DNA of 64,000 bases, from contig NC_018209.1 in the NCBI RefSeq assembly GCF_000219625.1, positions 1,240,001-1,304,000 on the forward strand, given 5' to 3'. Shown piece after piece: positions 1-11,334 of the stretch (its first letter is position 1; every line of letters starts with the position of its first letter). Made by a program: the position numbers and the translations under genes. The notes beneath the pieces are model-generated. The model was not told the origin of the DNA. It worked only from the letters and a program-made list of their open reading frames with translations, and ran no database searches. Source of the stretch: Zymoseptoria tritici IPO323. Lineage: Eukaryota > Ascomycota > Dothideomycetes > Mycosphaerellales > Mycosphaerellaceae.

Positions 1-1507
1 ATGCTCTCCGAAAACTGACAGGAGCTTATAAATGTCGCTTGTATGGCCGGTCGAGGCGCTCTCCTGGTCGGCATTGCTCGTAGGAAGGACGCCAGTGTGA
101 GGAGTTTCAGTCGTTGTTGCCGAGCGACCTGACTCATAAGCCCCGGGATCGACATTGCTCGTAAGATGGGACTCTAAGGTCGGAGTAATAAGTTCCGCCT
201 TCTGCTCCGTCTCCGTCCACTCCGCCGCTTGCTCGGATAAAGGCTGGTAGACGACAGGCTGCGGTCCCTGGAAAGGCTGAGCTCCCTGGACAGGCTGAGC
301 TCCCTGGACACCAGCAAGATCTTCAGCGTCACCAGCACTTGCGCCTTTACGAGATTCTGCAGCAGCCACGCATTGCAGACCGCTAACATCACTCGTATTG
401 AAGCTAGAGCTAAGAAAGCCTCGAGTGCGTTGCGCCGTTTCCCAAACCATGTATCATCTGCTTGTTTCGCAAGAGCAAGACCATACCGTATGCAGGTGTC
501 TTGCCAATAGAGAGACATTGTCCTCCTCTGGATCCTATCAAGCCGATCTTAGCCACCAAGGCCCTGCCATCGAAATGCCGAACGCAGCTCGAAGCATGAA
601 ACGTCTTCCTCGCACCGTTTGATCGCAATCGAGCTTCAACTTCCAGTTCTCAATCAACTCTCCATGACCTTCCATCAACTCTTCACGACGTTCCATCGAT
701 TCCCTACTACCTTTCCTGCCGACCGCAACATGCAGCCATCCAGCAGCTGAAAGCCCGCGTGAAAACTCTGGAAGACGAAGTCGGCCTCCGACCATGGCAC
801 CAACTTGCTGTATAGACATCCCAATCAGCATCATGTCGTGGAGGGTTAGTTCGTCCTTTGTTTGTGAATGCTCTCCGAGTAATGACTTTCGACAAAGCCG
901 TCATCGTGCTGTATAGACATCTAAATGAGTATCATGCTGTGGAGGGCAGTTCGTCCTCTGGTTGTGAACGCTTTCCGAACAACGGGTTTCGACTATGCCA
1001 CTATCGTGCTGTTTAGCCATACGAATGAGTGTTATGCTGCGGAACCCGTTTCCCTCGGAGTGTCCCAGATCGCATTCGCGCATGGGGCGCTTCCTCCGCA
1101 GCAGGGTCAAGGGCTAAGCAACATTATGCATGCTATGAGAGCATTCGGTGCGAACGAGGACAAGCTGTGGCAACTCGCCAGGGACACCGTCCATCTCAGA
1201 ATGCTCTCCAAACAACGACTCTGGAGCAGGCCATCGTCGTGCTGGGTAAGCATCCGAATGAATTCCATGCTGGGGGAGCCATTGCTCCTTCTGTTAGTGA
1301 ATGTTCTCTTGCCAGTGGGCTACAGCCAGACCATTGTTGCTATGTACAGGCCTTTGAGCGGGTGTATTGCGGCGGAGAAAGGAAGAGCCAAGTCGTCTCT
1401 CTGTCGTTGACACTCTCTTGCTATTGGCTACCTCCAGGCCACGCACGTATTCGCCAGTCGTACCAAGAAGGGCCGTGCTGCGAAAGAAAGCAATGTTGCT
1501 CGTATTC
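1..1507. repeat. Decayed ~100-bp tandem repeat array, left part
   Basis: Units start near a GAATGCTCTCCGAA-type core, followed by a segment like ATCGTCGTGCTG and then CCGAATGAG and ATGCTG. Clear unit starts lie at about 866, 966, 1199, 1299 and 1409, so spacings are 100, 233, 100 and 110 bp. Position 1 begins inside another core, and the first 860 bases are more degraded. Several units read open for about 33 codons in one plus-strand frame, but neighbouring units are out of frame with each other. I therefore treat it as non-coding or as a long-dead coding repeat. Near 240-305 there is a small imperfect 18-bp repeat. No gene is supportable here. The array resumes at 5548 beyond the inserted transposon. 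Confidence 0.7.
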
Positions 1508-1929
1508 CTCCTCGCCAGTGTGGTGAACAATCAATCCTTGGATTGACCAATCTACCGGATTGGTCAATCTATTAATTAATCCTCGCTATTGCTTAGCATT
1601 GCAGGGGTACCAATCCACCAATCCTCATGTTGAGCATAGATTAACGGATTAATTAATTGATAGTGTTGTTAGATAGATTGGTGGATTAGTAGTAGATTAA
1701 TAGATTGAATAATATGGCTTGGATTGAGGGATATAGTTGTATATATATCGACACCTCCGGCCGCAGATTCGAGCACGACGGCGCACATCTCTTACTTGCG
1801 CAATCGACTCGCACGGAAGCTGGAAACGACGAATCTGCTGTTAAACGGTCGGCTAATAAGAAGGCTGGAAACTCCTTCAGTTTTTATAACTCAGCCGCGT
1901 TCATGTTTATAGTAGTGTGCGCGGTTAAG

Positions 1930-2012
1930 GTGTTATTGGTAAGGCTCGTAGTAAGGCTCGTAGTAAGGCTCTTGGTGCGGCTCTTGGTGAGGCTCTTAGT
2001 AAGGCTCTTAGT
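1930..2012. repeat. 12-bp tandem repeat in the hAT element
   Basis: About six to seven copies of a 12-mer of the form GTAAGGCTCGTA, drifting to GTAAGGCTCTTA/GTGAGGCTCTTG, run head to tail just downstream of the transposase stop codon. It may be a subterminal binding-site cluster or a microsatellite expansion. Confidence 0.75.
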
Positions 2013-2019
2013 GACCATG

Positions 2020-4560
2020 TTATCCGGCTATTGCGTCCACCAGCATGACTTCCGGCTTGAACTAAGCCTATAATATAGCACCTTCACGAGTCTAGCTTCG
2101 TAGTAAGGCTGAAGCGGCAATAGTGTCTTCTTTAAGGCGGTTGCGGCGGTCAGTAACTATAAGACCGGTCGCGCTGAACAGACACTCTAGCTTATTACTT
2201 ATCGGCGGCGTTATAAGGATATCTAATGCTATGCGTGTTAATTAAGGCTATTCGAAGCGCTTCTTCTACTACTACGCGTAGGGGTCGTCGACATAGTAGT
2301 TAGAGTTGAGGCTTGTGTAAAGTGACTATTGCTTATCGAGTGTTGCTGCCGGTCGCCGCTCCTTAGCTCGTTCTTCTTTACTGCTGCCGGCTATAGCTGC
2401 GAAGTCGGACGGCTCTTAGTTAAGGACTCGGTTGTGTCGTCTACCGGTTGTGCGAGGTTGTAGTTGTAAGGCTAACTATAAGGGCGTGATCGTGTCGTCG
2501 TCGTCGTCGCGGTTGAAGATGTCTGGCTTCTTTAAATAGTTAGCCTACATGTCCTTTAATTCAGCTTCTGCGTTAGTAATCCACGCCGTTCTGCTGCTCT
2601 ATTGCTTCCTTAACTAAGCTATGTTATAGCGCGGATAAAGGACGACCGCGGCGACGTAGACCGGCGTGTTGTCTGTAAGGGTGTAGTAGGCATCTAGCTT
2701 CTTCTACGCGAGGTTAATGTTAGCGCGGAAGTGTTGCTCTTAATTTAGCTCTGCCGCCTTAGGAAACTGTGCAATAACCTCTATAGCGTTGTCGACGTTA
2801 TATATGCGTTTATTGTCCTCGAAGTAAGTAAGCAGCTTCTTAAGGACTAGCAACACAAGCTATATCTGACTATGTCGTCCAACCGTGCCTTGAAGTCGAA
2901 GAGTGGCTGCAGCTAAGGGCTTTAAGAGAGTGTAGTATTGCTGCAATACACGCTAGTCCTTATACGAGAGGCGGTTATTAAGAAGGGATGGACGCTGTCG
3001 CTTAGCCGGTCGCTAGTTCACAGGCTTGTAGCTGTTCTTGTAGTCGTAGGCATTCTGCGAGGTGTTAGTAGAAGTAGCGATATTTATTATGCGTTCATAA
3101 ACCTCATAAGCGGTCCACTTATTAACCTCGAGCTGCACGAAGGCGTCCAGTGCCTCTCGGAGCTTAAGAGCGCGTTCAATCATAGCATACATACTGTTCT
3201 ACCTTATGTCGTTGTTACGGATAAGACGGTAGATCCTTACCTTAATAACATAGTTAACATGCTCCGTCTAAAGCGAAGCGAGCAGCTCCTTACGCTAAGT
3301 CGACTGAAGGATGTAGGTAACGAGGTTGTGGAGTTTACTAACTAGTCCCTTGCGCCGCTACGTGAGGAGTTGTTTACGCTCTTCCTTGCTATCTCGGTCT
3401 AGCTCTAGCTCGAGCACGTTGTCGTCGCTAGTGTATCCGACCATAAGGGCCTTGGCTACGAGGTTAAGGATGTAGCCGACATAGCGCAGTCGTCGCTTAA
3501 TAGCATCGAACTCGAACTCTGCTACGAGAGCGGCTATGCAAGTGTCGTTGTTAGCTGCGTTATCGCTGCAGAAGTAGCCGACAGAGCCGCGAGGAATCGA
3601 GAACTAGTAGATAATTAAACTAGTCGTTTTAGCAATGTTAACTCTACTATAAGTACTATAGTAAGTAGGCAGGCCGAGTACGAAGTTCCAGAGTTTACCG
3701 CTGTTGTCGATAAAGTGTGCGATAAGGCCAGCGAGCGTAATGCCGTTCTTTAACGTCTACATATCTATTAAGAAGTAAATGAGTCCAATCGCTGTAGCGA
3801 GCAGCTTAGTAATTACGCCGAGATAGCTGTCGTACGCCTTGTAGATCTAGCGACTTATAGTCGTGTAATCCGGTAGTAAGTTCTGAACGAGAGGGTTTAG
3901 GTTAATAAGCATTAAACGCTAGTGCTCGTTATCGACCTTGCGGAAGGGGATGTGGCAGAAGATAATCCACCGCAACAGATTGCTCTTAAATCGACCGGCA
4001 TCAAACATAGCCGCGAAGCGACTAACGGTAATGTAGTTAGTCTCTTTAGGTAGACCGAAGAGATTAGTAACCTTCCGCTTCTTCGGTAAGGCTAAACATG
4101 CTACAGCAATCGGTCTATTACGATTAATCCTATGCGCCTCTTTTATATGTTTACTAGAGCTGCTCGTCTAAGAGCTAGTCTAGTATCTGTAAGGGATGCT
4201 CGAGCGTGCTTAATAGCACGTCCTGCAGAGCTAGTATTTAAGTTGTTTGTTGCCCTTAATCTTGTTCAGCCGATAGCCATACTTCCACACCTATAAGTCC
4301 TTATTAAGTAAGGAGACGGCGATAGTGTATCCCTTAAGCGAGTAGCGAGTAAGATTAAGGCCCTCGTAGCTACGGATCGGTACAGGAGCCGGTACTTCTA
4401 CTGCAATACTATCGTAGTCGTTCGTGCGTTAGAACTCGGTAGGGATTAGCACTTCGGAGGCGGCGAGCGATGCGGTTAGAGCGCTCTCGAGGTCGGTGTC
4501 GTCGACGTTAGTAACATCGGTAATGCGCGAGGATAATAGGCGCCCTGTAAAGAAGGACAT
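2020..4560 (-). pseudogene. hAT transposase pseudogene (RIP stops)
   Basis: Reading the minus strand from ATG at 4560 to TAA at 2020 gives 847 codons with no net frame change but many internal TAG/TAA codons. These are mostly at positions where tryptophan (TGG) or glutamine (CAG/CAA) is expected, the mark of RIP. Near the N-terminus, around residues 75-105, a W..GYRLNKIKG.. segment resembles a BED-type DNA-binding module. Near residues 778-825 the hAT C-terminal dimerisation signature is legible: ALDILITPP, then LECLFSATGLIVTDRRNRL. The catalytic residues in the middle were not individually verified. The enzyme would have been a nuclear cut-and-paste transposase; this copy is dead. Confidence 0.85.
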
Positions 4561-5547
4561 TATGATAGTATTAATAGTCGCGTAAAGGAATAAAGCTCGA
4601 GAATCAGAGTTTGACGGTGCGGCTTGGCATCTCTAGCGCTAGTATTGTTAACATGTTGCGGTGACTATTTAAATATGATCCTGATGTGCTAATATAACAA
4701 AAAGTAGTTTATTTGAAAGCGCGAGGTCTGCGCTTAAATGCAGACTAAAAATCATGTCGATGTAGTGAGTATTAAGAATGAAGTTGACATTACAGCTGTT
4801 CAGTTATTAAATAGAGGGAGATTCGTATAGCTTAAAGTCTAATCTTAGATCTTAAAACCTTCCTAGGATTCTAGACTCGATAACTCTACAACTACATGTC
4901 CGATAATACTTATTCTTTTTTTATAGCAAAGCGCCGATGCAGATCTCTGCGGTAAGCCCTCGTAGATAGCAATGTGCTAGTTTCTCGGTAGAGAAATCTA
5001 GTATTAAGAAGTATGTGATGTTAGATTAGAGCTAAGATGCGGCTCTGCGCTAGCATATGCGCGGAGTCCCCGCGTTTCGGCTGCTCCCCGACTAATAGAA
5101 TTAATAGATTTATGAGGCTCCGCAATTAGGGTTTGAGCTTAGGTTTACAACTTCTTCGAATTAACCCTAACCTATACCTTTATAACAACACTACCCTTAC
5201 CAACGCTAATAACACCCTTAAACTACTCGGATTAACCAATCCGGCCATGTTTGGATTAACCAATCCGTCAAAATCGCTCCGCCTGCGGCGAGCTGGCCTC
5301 CGGCAGTGCCTACAGCAGGCAGAAGTCCTTAATCCGGTCAATCCCTTAATCTATTGCCAATCTACTAATCCATTGCTAATCCACTAATCCACCGGATTAA
5401 TCAATGTAATAGATTAATTGATTAATTAATTAATCTAAACGACTGGCATTGTGGATACTAATCAATTAATCCTTACTATGGTGGCAATTAATCAATCCAC
5501 CCCCTTCGGGGATTGGTGGATTAATTGTTCACCACACTGCTCCTCGC

Positions 5548-6420
5548 GAATGCTCTCCGAACAGTGACATCCGACCAGGCCAACTTGGTGCTAGATCGAC
5601 TGCGAACGAGTGCGACGCTGCAGAAGGAACAATGATCGTTCATCTCCCAGTTGTGGATGCTCTCTTGTCAAGTGGATACAGCCAAGCCATGAACATCTTG
5701 GTCGGGCGGAAGCAAAGAATGATGTTTGTACTCTCCTTTGCCAACCCTCCCTGAACGATGAGCTCCGGCCGAGCCTCCAACATGCTCGATAGTCGTCTGA
5801 ATGGGTGTGGTGCTGGAGAGGGAAGAAGTGCCATGTCGGCATTCTTGAGGTGTCTGCTCTCTGAATGATCGAGCCTGACCATTCTACGTAGCTGCTGGCC
5901 AGGTGTACAGACATGAAGAGTGTTGCGGAAGCAAGACACGTTATGTCATCCCCTCCTTCATTGAAACTCCCCGAGTAACGGGCCAGGTCTCGGTCTTGGA
6001 ACTGCTCGTCAGTCTCATGTAGAAGGAGAATGCTGCGGACGCAAGATATCTCTCCTGTCATCTCCTTCGTAGATGTTCTCCGAACGACAAGCCCGGACCA
6101 GATCGCTCAAATGTCGACAGACAGGCCAGCGACGACTATAGTATGGAGAAAGAAGAGGCAAATTGACTCTCGAAATCGACAGTTTGTCTTGAACAACGAG
6201 TCGAGGCCAAGCTATGGAAATGCTGGACGTTCGTACAAACAAGAAGATTGCTACGGAAGCAAGACGTTTTGTTCCAACTCATTCCTCAGTATAGCGTCTC
6301 GGTCAAAGACTTGGTACACGCATACGCCTGGATTGATAGTCGAATATGCAATGGTGCTGCTGTGACGAGAGGAAAAACCAAGCGTTTGTAGGCTGACGAA
6401 AGGAGAAGACAAGAAGCTTC
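5548..6420. repeat. Decayed ~100-bp tandem repeat array, right part
   Basis: The array interrupted by the hAT element resumes immediately after the right target duplication with GAATGCTCTCCGAA at about 5548. Degenerate units follow at roughly 5650, 5755, 5855, 5960 and 6065, each with recognisable GAACGA/GACCAGGCC and GTGTTGCGGAAGCAAG-type pieces. Substitution and indel load is higher than on the left. No gene is supportable in this stretch, nor between it and the BTB gene at 6757. Confidence 0.6.
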
Positions 6421-6756
6421 AAGCTATACGAGTCTGACCTCTCGAAGCACTTAGATCGCTGCAGTGCAGGTCATATTGATGTTTGCTCAGAGCCCGAAGA
6501 CAGTGTGCTTGCGACACATTGTGATTTCCATGGGGATAAAGACTCTTCCATTTGGTTCTCGTACCCATGTGAACAGGGCATGTCTTGGTCTAGAATCTCA
6601 GACTCTCTTCTTCGATGAACGATCTTGCTGAAGCAAAGAAGTCCAGCAATCGCAGGCTTATCTGTGATCTGCCACGCTCAGATTAAAATTCGCAGATTTG
6701 TGCTCCTCTCCATATCCATATTGGATCTGCGAACTGGACATTCTCACTTCATCGTC

Positions 6757-7754
6757 ATGGCCTTCACTGGACAGCCGTCAAACGCGAAACAAGGATCGTC
6801 GACTTACCCCTGTCCCCAAAGTACCACATCCGGAGCACAACTTCGCGCTCCCAATCCAGCGCTTTGGGGATGTGATGACTATGCCGATGTCACGATCAAG
6901 TGTATCGACCGCGATATCAAATGCCACAAAATCATCTTGTCCACGAACTCAGAATACTTCCGGAAGTCTCTCCAGTTTGGATTGAAGCTCAAGGTCAGCA
7001 TATTTCTCTCCTATGGCGGATGAAGAGTTGAAATGCTGATATCTTTCCACAGGTGCCAGAGAACAACAACATCATCGAGCTCACCGACGACGATCCAGAC
7101 GCCGTTGAGACGGTGCTCAAGTACATCTATACCTGCGCATACGACCACGACCATCCCCGCAAACAAGACACTTCGTACCACGTCGGAGTAATCATGGTAG
7201 CAGGCAAATACCTGTTGCCCACCCTCCAAGCAGAAGCGTCCATCGCTCTCGTGAGCCTTCTACCGAATGTCCAAGACGAAGCGTCGATCATGTACGTCGT
7301 CGATGCTGCAACCAATGGTCCAGAAGGAGACGAGCTCGCCGAGAATCTGGCTACTGCACTAGAGTCAGACATGCTGGAGGGTTTCGTCAGCTCCACTTGG
7401 TTTCGTCTGCTGACCGATGAGATCGGGCCTCTTCGACGGAAGACGTTCGACCTGTTCCGCTTCGCGTTGTCCATGAAGAGAACGCGGAAGGTGGTCCGCT
7501 GCCCATGTGGTCGCTACAGTGTGATCGTCAGACCTGAGGTACGGTTGGCCAAGCACATCCCGGCCGATTTCGACTGCTGTCGAGCGTGTGGAGCCAAGAT
7601 CGGGAACGACCGCGGGACAATGAAGCTGGACTTTGTTTCGGCACACAAGTATCTTCTGGTTGCGGACAAGTACGAGCCAGACCGGTGTGGAAGTGAAGGT
7701 CCTGGTGCCAATAGGTTAAGAAGACCGGGGATTCACGCTGGGCACTTGTTCTGA
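6757..7754 (+). CDS. BTB/POZ domain protein with C-terminal Cys-pair module
   Basis: Two exons, 6757-6993 and 7053-7754, give 312 aa; the 59-nt intron has donor GTCAGC and acceptor CACAG. Residues about 45-200 form a BTB/POZ fold: YADVTIKCIDRDIKCHKIILST, then residues after the splice matching D(D)DPDAVETVLKYIYT. It belongs to the large fungal BTB group that mediates protein dimerisation, often as cullin-3 adaptors or chromatin-associated factors. The C-terminal part (about 230-270) has CPCG followed 30 residues later by CCRACG, a possible zinc ribbon. An in-frame ATG at 6625 would add 44 residues without BTB character, so I prefer 6757. Function beyond BTB is unknown. Confidence 0.8.
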
Positions 7755-9491
7755 ACTATGAAGACGTCAGGAATACGGCTGAACGTGTGCCTCTAGCACT
7801 TGCAAGCAGCTCGTCAAGTTTGCGAAGGGGAAGCGTGGCCGCATGCTCATTTCCAGTGGGTGATTTGATTGCATCCGCGATAGACTCAACAGGACGCGAA
7901 TGGCAGGACTGTTGTGAAGCCCATATAGTTGTCCAGGTGCATGTACGCCATCTTTGCACGTCCTATCAGGACTCGTTTCTTTATTCCAGTTGTGATCTCT
8001 TCCTGTTCCGTCGTTCCGTGCGTCTTGGTCGCTGTTCTTTCGTTGTTGCTCGTCTGCCACTCATCGCCCTTTGTCTCTGGTGCTTTTTCCCAATTGATTC
8101 GATGTACCTTCCTGTGTTCATTGTCCATCCTTTATCCGTCAACCTCGACTTCTCTTCACGTTCAATTGCAAGTTCTATGGAAGTATGGTCTTGGATCGCG
8201 CCATGCTTCGCCCTTGTCGTCCGCTCTGAGCGCCACGCTCAAAAAACATGAAGAGGCATGGTTGCATGGACTCATGGTAAACGGTGGCATGGTATCCTCG
8301 GCTACCGAGTGGTCATCGTCGCTCGTCTTTTACGCCACTGCGCGGATGCTCGCCTTTTGGTCCACCACGATGCCTCCTGGACCTTCTCCATCCAGCATAT
8401 CCACGCCCAGGGCTCGAAGCATCTTTCACGCGTTGTCCAGCAGGTCTTTCTCATCGGATGTGTCTTTCAAGGCTGCACCCGCGCAGCGCGAGAGTCGGCG
8501 ACGAATCCGTCGCGAGATGGTCGCCTTCAATCATGCAGCCCTTGGAGTCCCGTATGCGCTATGGTAACGGCTTTGGCCCAGCTTGCGTCGCCGAGCAGGG
8601 GGGAGAGTGGCTTGAAGGCCGACAGCTAGCAAGTCAGTCGATGGTCAAAATTGGATGAGAGATGAAGCAAGAAGGGCTCTTCGATTTGTGGTGAACAACG
8701 ACGCGCCGTCGTCGGTCCTTCTTGTGGTAGTGAGACGTTAGCCCTGAATGTTCTTGATCGTCGCGTAGACGGTGAAGCAAAGCTGCGCAAAGATGTATAC
8801 CGAGCAACTGACCTCGTCGAAGAAGCTTGGAGGGCGTGTTAGAGAGCCTGCGCGAGCGACTAGGAGCCTGTATCGCGAGTTCATTGCCTCTGACCTAGGG
8901 CTCGATGGAACAGAAGGCGAAGACATCAACCTCGGCGCGTTATTCTGGAGTTTCACGCTCTTCCATCGACCAGGAGCGCCTCCTATTCCCGGCTGTTCGT
9001 TGTTATTTTGCCGCGGGCTTCTTTACGCAAGGCGCAAAAGAGCTTCTTCGCGTCCTCCTTGTCGAGATCTTGAGAGCGTGGCTCTATCTTTCTTGTCTCC
9101 AGAGAGTACCATCGATCCGGGTTGTTTTCTGCGTTGCGGTGTCGTTCTCAGGGCTGTTGGAGGGAGGGAAGGTACGTTGCCGACCAGGAGGAAAGTACGT
9201 TCGCGAGCTGAAGTGAACGTCGTCAGACTTGAGGTATACCCAGATGAGCAGGCATCGCAAATCTCTCTTCACGGATGGCTAGAGATGAGCTGTCAGAGAT
9301 GCCACGTCCATAGACATATACAGGTAGCGAGCAGTGTTGAGTATACCATCGATGTTTGCGCTGGAAGCTGACAACCTAGAGTAGAGATCTCACGGGACAG
9401 ACAGCGCGGCAAGGACTTCGATCACGTACAAATTGGATGCTGTTACCGGCCATTCTGTGAACACGGCGCGCGTTTTTCAATTCCTAAGCAT
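7755..9491. other. Intergenic, no supportable gene
   Basis: Several overlapping open frames occur on both strands, but none shows a recognisable domain, good start context or splice-linked continuation. The best of them is a minus-strand frame at 8738-8956 with one hydrophobic C-terminal segment. It could be the tail of a dead membrane-protein gene. Confidence 0.5.
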
Positions 9492-9859
9492 CTATTCCAA
9501 CTGACCCGAGTCATCCAGTCGCTCCAAGAGCACACTCGCCACCAGCAAGATCACGGCAGCGCCGATTAGATAACTTGAATGACCTTTCTTTTGAACCTTC
9601 CCCCATGTTGCATGACTCAAGAGTCGCGCCGTTCGAACTAATACCGTCGATAATCCAACGAACGATCCGTGCAATGTGTCATTCTTGCTCTTCCTGTCAA
9701 CCTCCACCTGTTCCTTAAGCAACCCTCGACTGCCCAGATATCCTAACTAGAACGCAGCACCTTGCTGGCACGCTCTACGGTATCAGTGTATTCTTTCGGT
9801 CCGCGAACGAGCTCGTTGTTGCTGAAACCGGTCGAAGTCGGGCGTTCTTTCCGCTTCAT
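9492..9859 (-). CDS. Possible small tail-anchored protein, SNARE-like
   Basis: A minus-strand reading from ATG at 9859, spliced 9761|9707 (53-nt intron, weak donor GTGCTG, acceptor AACAG), gives about 104 aa. A donor GTAGAG at 9778 also keeps frame. The second exon has a heptad-like stretch followed by one transmembrane helix ending seven residues before the stop. That is the layout of tail-anchored SNAREs such as Use1/Sec20, but no diagnostic zero-layer residue is convincing. It may be a remnant of a larger gene or chance. Function is not assigned. Confidence 0.3.
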
Positions 9860-9997
9860 GGTGCTTCGCTGAGGGGAATGAAAACTTCGGTTGATCGGAG
9901 TGCAGGTCTGTGGCAAGACTGAAGAGGTAGGCGTAGGCACAAAGCTCGGGCTGGTAACGAATCGTTCTTTAATACAGAGTCCGCAGTGTGGGGGCAA

Positions 9998-10541
9998 TTA
10001 CTTCGACGTGTTATCCTGCGACAAGCGCGAGGTCCAGACAATCGTTGAAGCGGTTTTCAGGGCTTCGATCAAGCTGCTGAGGCTTGATCGCTCGTCGAAG
10101 GGTCAACGAGGGCATGAGTATTAGATAGCTCGAGTCGAGGGAGTCGAAGAAGAACAGCATCCAACAGGAGGTGTTGTTGCAGTCGCCAGCCAGTCGTTCG
10201 TTCCAAAGTGCTTGACTGGTCAGCACCGAGAAATTTGAGTCCGCTGCTCTGGCTAGATACCAAGGACTTGACGTATCACATTTTGAACAAGCAGCCATCA
10301 AATTCTTTGCAAAACCCTCGAGAGGTCGGCATCGCAACGTTGACAGCCGTTTCTTCCTTCCGCGAAGACGAAGTAATGAGTAGTATGGATGCGAGCTTAT
10401 TGTCTCAATATTTGCGCTTCCGTGGGAAGAATCAGACAGTCGATTGAAACGCCCTTCATTACACACCCTTCCTGCCAGAGTACCCTAGAGATCTCAATGC
10501 AATGTTGTGTTCGATCCTTCGTCTCACGAATGCAACGTGCT
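9998..10541. other. Intergenic, nothing recognised
   Basis: No coding, RNA or repeat signal that I can support. The sequence becomes periodic at 10542. Confidence 0.5.
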
Positions 10542-11090
10542 GTAGCAAAGAACAAAGTCGAGACCGTCGGCACAGCGGTCTCTGTTCCTGTACAACGGAG
10601 AGCGCAACGGAGAGGCTCGACAACTCCCAAACTTCAAAGCATTGTCACGAACGACATCCAAGCTCCAAGATGGAGAGGCACTGTAGCAGAACGAAGACAA
10701 GACTGTTGGCATCGGGTCCATAGTCTCGAACACAAGGGATCGTGGCGAAGAGCCTCGAGAGCCTTCCATGTAGCATTTCAAACGATGTTTCCGCTTCACG
10801 ATGGAGACATACCGTAGCAGGAAGCAGACTAGACTGCTAGAACAGAGCTTTACACCGCTATGGGAGGAGATTGTACCGAAGAGCCTCGAAAACGCAAAAT
10901 ATAGCGCTGTAGACGATGTGTTCGCTCCACGATGGAGACATACTGTAACAGAAAGCAGACGAGAACGTTGGCACAGGGGTTGCCACTCCTGTAGGAAGGA
11001 ACGACCGTCTTACCTCCTCGAGAGGTCTCTTCACCCTCTCAGGACGGGATGTTCTTCACTCGTTGAGAATGGAATGCTCTTCGCCCGTTG
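10542..11090. repeat. 131-bp tandem repeat array
   Basis: Four diverged units begin with GTAGCA/GTAACA at 10542, 10683, 10814 and 10945; the last two intervals are exactly 131 bp and the first is 141. Each unit carries GAAGCAGAC..GA then GTTGGCA, a GAGCCTCGA segment and a closing CCACGATGGAGACATAC. 131 is not a multiple of three, so the repeat is not coding. At about 11045-11125 a smaller repeat of ~31-33 bp (GCTCTTC..CGTTGAG) follows. Confidence 0.75.
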
Positions 11091-11334
11091 AGGAGGACGG
11101 AAAGCTCTTCACTCTGTGCTCAATCCCAAAGCTTTTACCCCTGAATCCCGCCTCAAACGCGCACAGCTTCGCGGCGGCGAATATCGACTTCTCCCCACGA
11201 CAACAACATCACCATCGAGGTAAGATCTCTCCATCCTCCCCATCGCTCTCTCATCAACTAACATCCACCATAGCATTCGTTCCATTCACAACCCTTTAAA
11301 TACCAACAACAATCTCGAGACCTCCGCCGCCAAA

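Larger units (their letters stand above)
1516..5539 (-). mobile_element. Full-length hAT-superfamily DNA transposon, RIP-mutated
   Basis: The ends are terminal inverted repeats beginning CAGTGTGGTGAACAAT, 16 bp perfect and 22 bp with one C/T mismatch. They are flanked by an exact 8-bp target duplication, CTCCTCGC, at 1508-1515 and 5540-5547. TIRs starting CAG with an 8-bp duplication are diagnostic of hAT elements. The 4024-bp body carries one long transposase frame on the minus strand with many stops. Both subterminal regions (about 1530-1700 and 5220-5520) are crowded with short ATTAAT/ATCCACC-type repeats, as expected for transposase-binding subterminal motifs. The element sits inside the ~100-bp repeat array, so it is younger than the array. 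Confidence 0.93.

Noticed and set aside
925..1526. Overlapping plus-strand frames in the ~100-bp array
   Set aside because: They reflect the repeat units; frames change between units and there is no start context or splice support.
7787..8658. Several plus-strand frames of 120-210 codons
   Set aside because: Mutually overlapping in all three frames without domain, codon-bias or splice evidence to prefer one.
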